Assembly: GCF_000695625.1 (NCBI RefSeq)
Contig: NZ_JMQI01000083.1
Coordinates: forward strand, 62,001-126,000
DNA length: 64,000 bases
Reading direction: 5' to 3'
Source: Amycolatopsis rifamycinica
GTDB lineage: Bacteria > Actinomycetota > Actinomycetes > Mycobacteriales > Pseudonocardiaceae
In this document: positions 60,378 to 64,000 of the stretch, piece by piece
Layout: each line of letters starts with the position of its first letter
Numbering within the stretch: position 1 is the stretch's first letter
Notes under the pieces: generated by a model
The model's database searches: none
What the model was told of the DNA's origin: nothing
The model's input: only the letters and a program-made list of their open reading frames with translations
Translations under genes and position numbers: made by a program

Positions 60378-60968
60378 TCACATCGGCAGTTCGACCAAGC
60401 CTCGACCCGGCGTCAAGGCCCCGGTCATGCGCACGTCGTGCGGCTCGCCGGGCAGCCGTTCGACTAGCTCTTCGTCCCGGACGACGGCCACCAGCGCGGT
60501 GCCGGGCGCGGCGAAGCCCAGCGAACGGTCGTAGTGGCCGGCCCCGCGCCCGAGCCGGACGCCCTGGCGGTCCACGGCCAGCGCGGGGACCAGCACCAGC
60601 TCGGCCGCCCCGACGGCCTCGGTACCCAGGCGTTTCCCGCCCGGCTCGCGGATGCCGCGGAACCGGCTGGGCACGAGTTCGGCCTCGCCCGTGTACTCGG
60701 CCCAGTCGAGCGGCTCGGTCCGCGACCGGATGACGGGCAGCAGGACCCGCGCCCCGCCGGCCGCGAGCGCGTCGACGAACGCTGTCGTGCCCGGCTCGGT
60801 GCCGAACGGCAGGTACGCGCACACGGTGCGCGCTGTGACCTTCGCCACCGCACTGACCAGCGCCGACGCCTCCCGAGCATGCGATTCGGCTGCCTGCCCG
60901 GCCCGGGCGCGCGTCAGCCGGTCACGCCACTCCGCCTTGCTCAGGTGCTCATTGCCCAGCGCGTGCAT
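60378..60968 (-). CDS. 5-formyltetrahydrofolate cyclo-ligase family protein
   Basis: A 196-residue MTHFS-family enzyme converting 5-formyl-THF to 5,10-methenyl-THF with ATP. The conserved nucleotide/folate motif GVRLGRGAGHYDRSL lies near 137-151, with an N-terminal K-x-x-W-R-x-R-L. The start ATG 60968 is only 24 bp from the divergent galU start, so the promoters overlap. Synteny Rv0992c-galU supports orthology with the mycobacterial enzyme. Confidence 0.9.
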   Translation of the reverse strand: MHALGNEHLSKAEWRDRLTRARAGQAAESHAREASALVSAVAKVTARTVCAYLPFGTEPGTTAFVDALAAGGARVLLPVIRSRTEPLDWAEYTGEAELVPSRFRGIREPGGKRLGTEAVGAAELVLVPALAVDRQGVRLGRGAGHYDRSLGFAAPGTALVAVVRDEELVERLPGEPHDVRMTGALTPGRGLVELPM

Positions 60969-60978
60969 GACCTCACGT

Positions 60979-60984
60979 TAGGCT
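60979..60984 (+). promoter_or_regulatory. Probable -10 (TAGGCT) of leaderless galU
   Basis: TAGGCT lies eight bases before ATG 60993, inside the 24-bp gap to the divergent 5-FCL gene. No ribosome site is seen. The -35 element would fall within the 5-FCL coding start. Confidence 0.4.
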
Positions 60985-60992
60985 CTGCGCCC

Positions 60993-61898
60993 ATGACGGG
61001 CGCCGCAACCACCCAGACCTTCAGAACCGCCATCGTGCCTGCCGCCGGCCTCGGAACACGGTTCCTCCCGGCGACGAAGGCCGTGCCCAAGGAGCTCCTG
61101 CCGGTGGTGGACACCCCGGGGATCGAGCTGGTCGCCGCCGAGGCCGCCGCCGCCGGCGCGGAACGCCTGGTCATCGTGACTTCGCCGGGCAAGGACGCCG
61201 TCGTCCGGTACTTCGAGGAGCAGCCCGAGCTCGAGCAGAACCTCGAGGCCAAGGGCAAGACCGACCTGCTCGAAAAGGTGCGCCGGGGCTCCGGGCTGCT
61301 CGCCGTCGAAACCGCCATCCAGGAGCAGGCGCTCGGCCTCGGCCACGCCGTCGCCCAGGCCGAACCGAACCTGCGCCCGGACGACGAGGCCGTCGCCGTG
61401 CTGCTGCCGGACGACCTGGTGCTGCCCACCGGCGTGCTCGAGCGGATGAGCGCGGTCCGCGCCCAGTACGGCGGCAGCGTGCTCTGCGCGTTCGACATCC
61501 CGAAGGCCGAGATTTCCCCGTACGGCGTCTTCGACGTCACCGGCACCGACGACGAAGACGTCAAGCGGGTGCACGGGATGGTCGAGAAGCCGAAGCCGGA
61601 GGACGCGCCGTCGACCTACGCCGCGGCCGGCCGGTACCTGCTCGACCGGGCTATCTTCGACGCGCTCAAGCGGATCACCCCGGGCAGCGGCGGCGAGCTG
61701 CAGCTCACCGACGCGGTCGCCCTGTTGATCAGCGAAGGACACCCCGTGCACGTCGTCGTCCACCGCGGTGGACGCCACGACCTGGGGAATCCGGGTGGTT
61801 TCCTGCGCGCCGCGGTCGATTTCGCGCTTGAAACGCCCGAGTACGGTCCATCTTTACGGGCGTGGCTGACGGAACGGATCGGGACAGAGCGCCCATGA
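60993..61898 (+). CDS. galU: UTP-glucose-1-phosphate uridylyltransferase
   Basis: A 301-residue GalU. The nucleotide-binding IVPAAGLGTRFLPATKAVPKELLP opens the protein (~14-37), followed by E-Q-x-A-L-G-L-G-H-A-V and LLPDDLV. The VEKP, SPYGVFDV and GELQLTDAV segments are all present. It makes UDP-glucose for envelope polysaccharide and the Leloir pathway (galT at 45486). It overlaps moeA by ATGA, starting a galU-moeA-rimJ operon. Confidence 0.95.
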   Translation: MTGAATTQTFRTAIVPAAGLGTRFLPATKAVPKELLPVVDTPGIELVAAEAAAAGAERLVIVTSPGKDAVVRYFEEQPELEQNLEAKGKTDLLEKVRRGSGLLAVETAIQEQALGLGHAVAQAEPNLRPDDEAVAVLLPDDLVLPTGVLERMSAVRAQYGGSVLCAFDIPKAEISPYGVFDVTGTDDEDVKRVHGMVEKPKPEDAPSTYAAAGRYLLDRAIFDALKRITPGSGGELQLTDAVALLISEGHPVHVVVHRGGRHDLGNPGGFLRAAVDFALETPEYGPSLRAWLTERIGTERP

Positions 61899-63172
61899 CG
61901 GAATCCCTCGACGCGGCGCGGCCCGAGGTGGCCGAGGAGGAGGCCGAGTTCCGCTCGGTCGACGCGCAGATCGCGATGACGCTGGAGGCGGCCGTCCGGC
62001 CGCAGCCGGTGCGGGTGGCGATCTCCGAGGCCCAGGGCCTGCTCTGCGCCGAGGAGGTGGTCGCCGAGCACGCGCTGCCCGGGTTCGACCAAGCCGCGAT
62101 CGACGGGTACGCGGTGCGCAGCGTCGACGTGCGCAATGCGGGGCAGGAGCCCGTGCAGCTGCCGGTCGTCGGAGAGATCGCGGCGGGTTCGCGCCAGCCG
62201 CGGCGGCTGCAGCCCGGCCAGGCCGTGCGCGTCGACACCGGCGCGCCGCTGCCGACGCTGGCCGACGCCGTCGTGCCGCTCGCCTACACCGATGGACACC
62301 AGGCCAAGGTCACCGTGCACCGCTCGGTGCCGTCGGCGGGGTACGTGCGGCGGGCCGGCGAGGACGTCCAGATCGGCGACGTGGCGGTCCGCCGCGGCGA
62401 CACGATCGGCTCGGCCCAGGTGGGCCTGCTGGCCGCGGTCGGCCGGGCGAAGGTCCTCGTCTACCCGCGACCGCGCGTGTCGATCGTGTCGGTCGGCGAC
62501 GAGCTGGTCGACATCGACCGGACGCCGTCGGTCGGGCAGGTCTACGACGTCAACTCCTACGCGCTGGCCGCGGCCGCCCGGGACGCGGGCGCCGAGGTCA
62601 GCCGGGTCGGCATCGTCCCGAGCGAGCCGAAGCGGCTGCGGGAGGTCGTCGAGGGACGGCTGCTGATGTCGGAGATCGTCGTGGTCGCGGGCGGCGCCGG
62701 GGGCGCCACCGGCGACGAGGTCCACGCGGCGCTGTCCGACCTCGGCCGGATCGACATGACGCGGGTGGCGATGCACCCCGGCTCGGTCCAGGGGTTCGGC
62801 AGGCTCGGCCCCGACTCGGTGCCGACGTTCCTCATCCCGGGCAATCCGATGAGCGCGCTGGTGGTGTTCGAGGTGCTGGTGCGGCCGCTGATCCGGGCGG
62901 CGCGCGGGACCCGCAACCCGCACCGGCGGATCGTCGGCGCGCGGCTGCTGTCGCCGATCACCTCGACCGAGGGCCGGCGCGGCTTCCTGCGCGGCCAGCT
63001 GCTGCGCGACGAAGCCAACGGCGAGTACCTGGTCCAGCCGCTCGGCCAGTCCGGAGCGCATCTGCTCGCGTCGCTGGCGGAGGCGAACTGCCTGATCAAC
63101 GTGCCGGAGGAGGCGACCGACGTCCCGGCGGGTGAGCAGGTCCAGGTCACCTTCCTGGCGCAACGGGCCTGA
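61895..63172 (+). CDS. moeA: Molybdopterin molybdotransferase MoeA
   Basis: A 425-residue MoeA/gephyrin-E-type protein that inserts molybdate into adenylylated molybdopterin. It has L-P-G-F-D-Q-A-A-I-D-G-Y-A-V (~61-74), the domain with D-T-G-A-P-L-P-T and A-D-A-V-V-P (~116-131), and the MoCF-binding fold with SVGDEL (~202), VVAGGAGGATGDEV (~264-277) and IPGNPMSA. In the last, the usual SGGVS-like loop is G-G-A-G-G-A, a known MoeA1-like variation. ATG 61895 overlaps galU. It partners moaB2. Confidence 0.92.
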   Translation: MTESLDAARPEVAEEEAEFRSVDAQIAMTLEAAVRPQPVRVAISEAQGLLCAEEVVAEHALPGFDQAAIDGYAVRSVDVRNAGQEPVQLPVVGEIAAGSRQPRRLQPGQAVRVDTGAPLPTLADAVVPLAYTDGHQAKVTVHRSVPSAGYVRRAGEDVQIGDVAVRRGDTIGSAQVGLLAAVGRAKVLVYPRPRVSIVSVGDELVDIDRTPSVGQVYDVNSYALAAAARDAGAEVSRVGIVPSEPKRLREVVEGRLLMSEIVVVAGGAGGATGDEVHAALSDLGRIDMTRVAMHPGSVQGFGRLGPDSVPTFLIPGNPMSALVVFEVLVRPLIRAARGTRNPHRRIVGARLLSPITSTEGRRGFLRGQLLRDEANGEYLVQPLGQSGAHLLASLAEANCLINVPEEATDVPAGEQVQVTFLAQRA

Positions 63173-63840
63173 TGAACTCCGTGTCGGGCGTGTCCTATCC
63201 GGTCGAGAGCCGGCACCCGGGCTGGCCGGCGCGGCTCGGCCCGCTGCGGGTGCCCGCGGGCGAGGTCGCGATCCGGCCGGTGCGGCTGCGCGACGCCGGG
63301 GAGTGGAGCCGGATCCGGCTCCGGGACCGCGCGCACCTCGAAATGTGGGAGCCCACCGGCGTCGGACCGTGGCCGGAACGCAACGCCTTCTGGTCGTGGC
63401 CGTCGCAGTGGGCGGCGCTGCGTTCGCTTGCTCGCCGTGGTCAGTGTCTCCCGTTCACGATCACCCTGGACGGTCGTCTCGCGGGGCAGATCACTGTGGG
63501 TAACGTCATCCGGGCGTCGCTCCGGTCGGCCTGGATCGGCTACTGGGTGTCGTCCGAGGTGGTCCGGGGTGGGGTGGCGACAGCCGCTGTCGCGCTCGTC
63601 ACCGACCACGCCTTCGGCCTGGCCGGCCTGCACCGGCTGGAGGCCACCGTGCGGCCGGAAAACACGGCCAGCCTGCGGGTTCTCACCAAAGCGGGCTACC
63701 GGCAGGAGGGGCTGTTCGAGCGTTACCTCGACGTCGCGGGCGCCTGGCGGGACCACTACTGCTACGCCGTGACGCGCGAGGAAACCGGGTCCGGGCTGGT
63801 GTCGCGGCTGGTCGCCGCGGGCCGCGCGGACTACGCCTGA
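63172..63840 (+). CDS. rimJ: GNAT acetyltransferase, RimJ/RimL type
   Basis: A 222-residue N-acetyltransferase of the RimJ branch. The N-terminal VAIRPVRLRDAGEWSRIR is followed by an acetyl-CoA-binding region IGYWVSSEVVRGGVATAAVALVTDHAF and RLEATVRPENTASLRVLTKAGYRQEG (~155-185). Family members acetylate ribosomal-protein N-termini or small molecules. Its ATG overlaps the moeA stop by one base (TGATG). galU-moeA-rimJ is conserved in mycobacteria and relatives. Confidence 0.9.
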   Translation: MNSVSGVSYPVESRHPGWPARLGPLRVPAGEVAIRPVRLRDAGEWSRIRLRDRAHLEMWEPTGVGPWPERNAFWSWPSQWAALRSLARRGQCLPFTITLDGRLAGQITVGNVIRASLRSAWIGYWVSSEVVRGGVATAAVALVTDHAFGLAGLHRLEATVRPENTASLRVLTKAGYRQEGLFERYLDVAGAWRDHYCYAVTREETGSGLVSRLVAAGRADYA

Positions 63841-64000
63841 AGGTGATTACCCACCCGGGTACGTAGCCGCGTTACCACATGCGGTGAGTTTCACCTAATC
63901 CGGTGAGGCGTTTCGGTCATCGAACCCGGCGAGTCTCCGCCCGATCTGTTACTCCTGTGACTAACGTGATTCTTGGTGGATGGATCGGGGGAGGTGACGG
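63841..64000 (+). other. Intergenic region before the next gene
   Basis: 160 bp with lower G+C than coding sequence. No complete gene begins before the window ends. GGGGGAGG at 63987-63994 looks like a ribosome site for a start at or beyond the edge. In relatives the next gene is sepX/glpR, but that cannot be seen here. Confidence 0.35.

Noticed and set aside
1..64000. CRISPR array, insertion sequence or prophage genes
   Set aside because: No regularly spaced repeats, transposase, integrase or phage structural motifs were seen. The only defence genes are DISARM and its regulatory pair.

Overview
The window is high-GC actinobacterial DNA: strong third-position G/C bias, many GTG starts, 4-nt ATGA/GTGA gene overlaps and apparently leaderless promoters. 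Gene content fits a mycelial actinomycete of the Pseudonocardiaceae type (Amycolatopsis-like). That placement is inferred from gene families and synteny, not from a marker gene.

Left arm (1-10.3 kb). A compact cluster encodes a CDP-alcohol phosphotransferase, an MDR dehydrogenase, a 6-pyruvoyl-tetrahydropterin-synthase-like protein, a GT4 glycosyltransferase, a methyltransferase, a UPF0104 membrane protein, a GTP cyclohydrolase II-like protein and a creatininase-family hydrolase. The cyclohydrolase carries Met where canonical RibA has its active-site Tyr. This change is known from the Streptomyces paralogue that stops at the formylated pyrimidine FAPy, and the creatininase neighbour is of the family that deformylates FAPy. 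I read this as a secondary pterin/pyrimidine glycoconjugate pathway. An inositol-phosphatase family gene, a membrane Ser/Thr kinase and a second, motif-less copy of the glycosyltransferase (probable pseudo-enzyme) follow. A long palindrome built around CACTTTCACGTGAAAGTG occurs twice at each of two places in the cluster.

Middle (10.3-25.1 kb). This part holds regulators and metabolism: an ECF sigma factor with a SnoaL-like tail, a secreted GH92 mannosidase with a LacI-type operator, a MocR regulator divergent from an aldo/keto reductase, a LysR regulator divergent from an MFS exporter, a small secreted peptide, a SARP-NB-ARC-TPR regulator, a vWA protein with an unknown partner, and a frameshifted SWIM-zinc-finger pseudogene.

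Defence island (25.1-40.8 kb). A complete class 1 DISARM operon, drmD-drmMI-drmA-drmB-drmC, is read on the minus strand with every junction overlapping. It is divergent from an XRE/ImmA-IrrE regulator-protease and a PIN-domain protein. A 17-bp palindrome sits over back-to-back promoters between the two arms. The C-terminal part of drmMI, which includes the presumed target-recognition region, has only about half G+C and foreign codon usage. The island ends near a tRNA-Arg(CCU) gene.

Right arm (41-64 kb). A mycobacteria-like backbone (mprA-mprB, pepD, moaB2, mscL, ruc-like, 5-FCL, galU, moeA, rimJ) is interrupted by a DeoR-galT pair and by a 9.5-kb envelope-glycosylation block. The block holds GT2, DUF2064, methyltransferase, molybdopterin oxidoreductase, an MtxT-like membrane glycosyltransferase, a two-component system, two decayed genes and an epimerase. 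MoaB2 and MoeA could supply molybdenum cofactor to the oxidoreductase.
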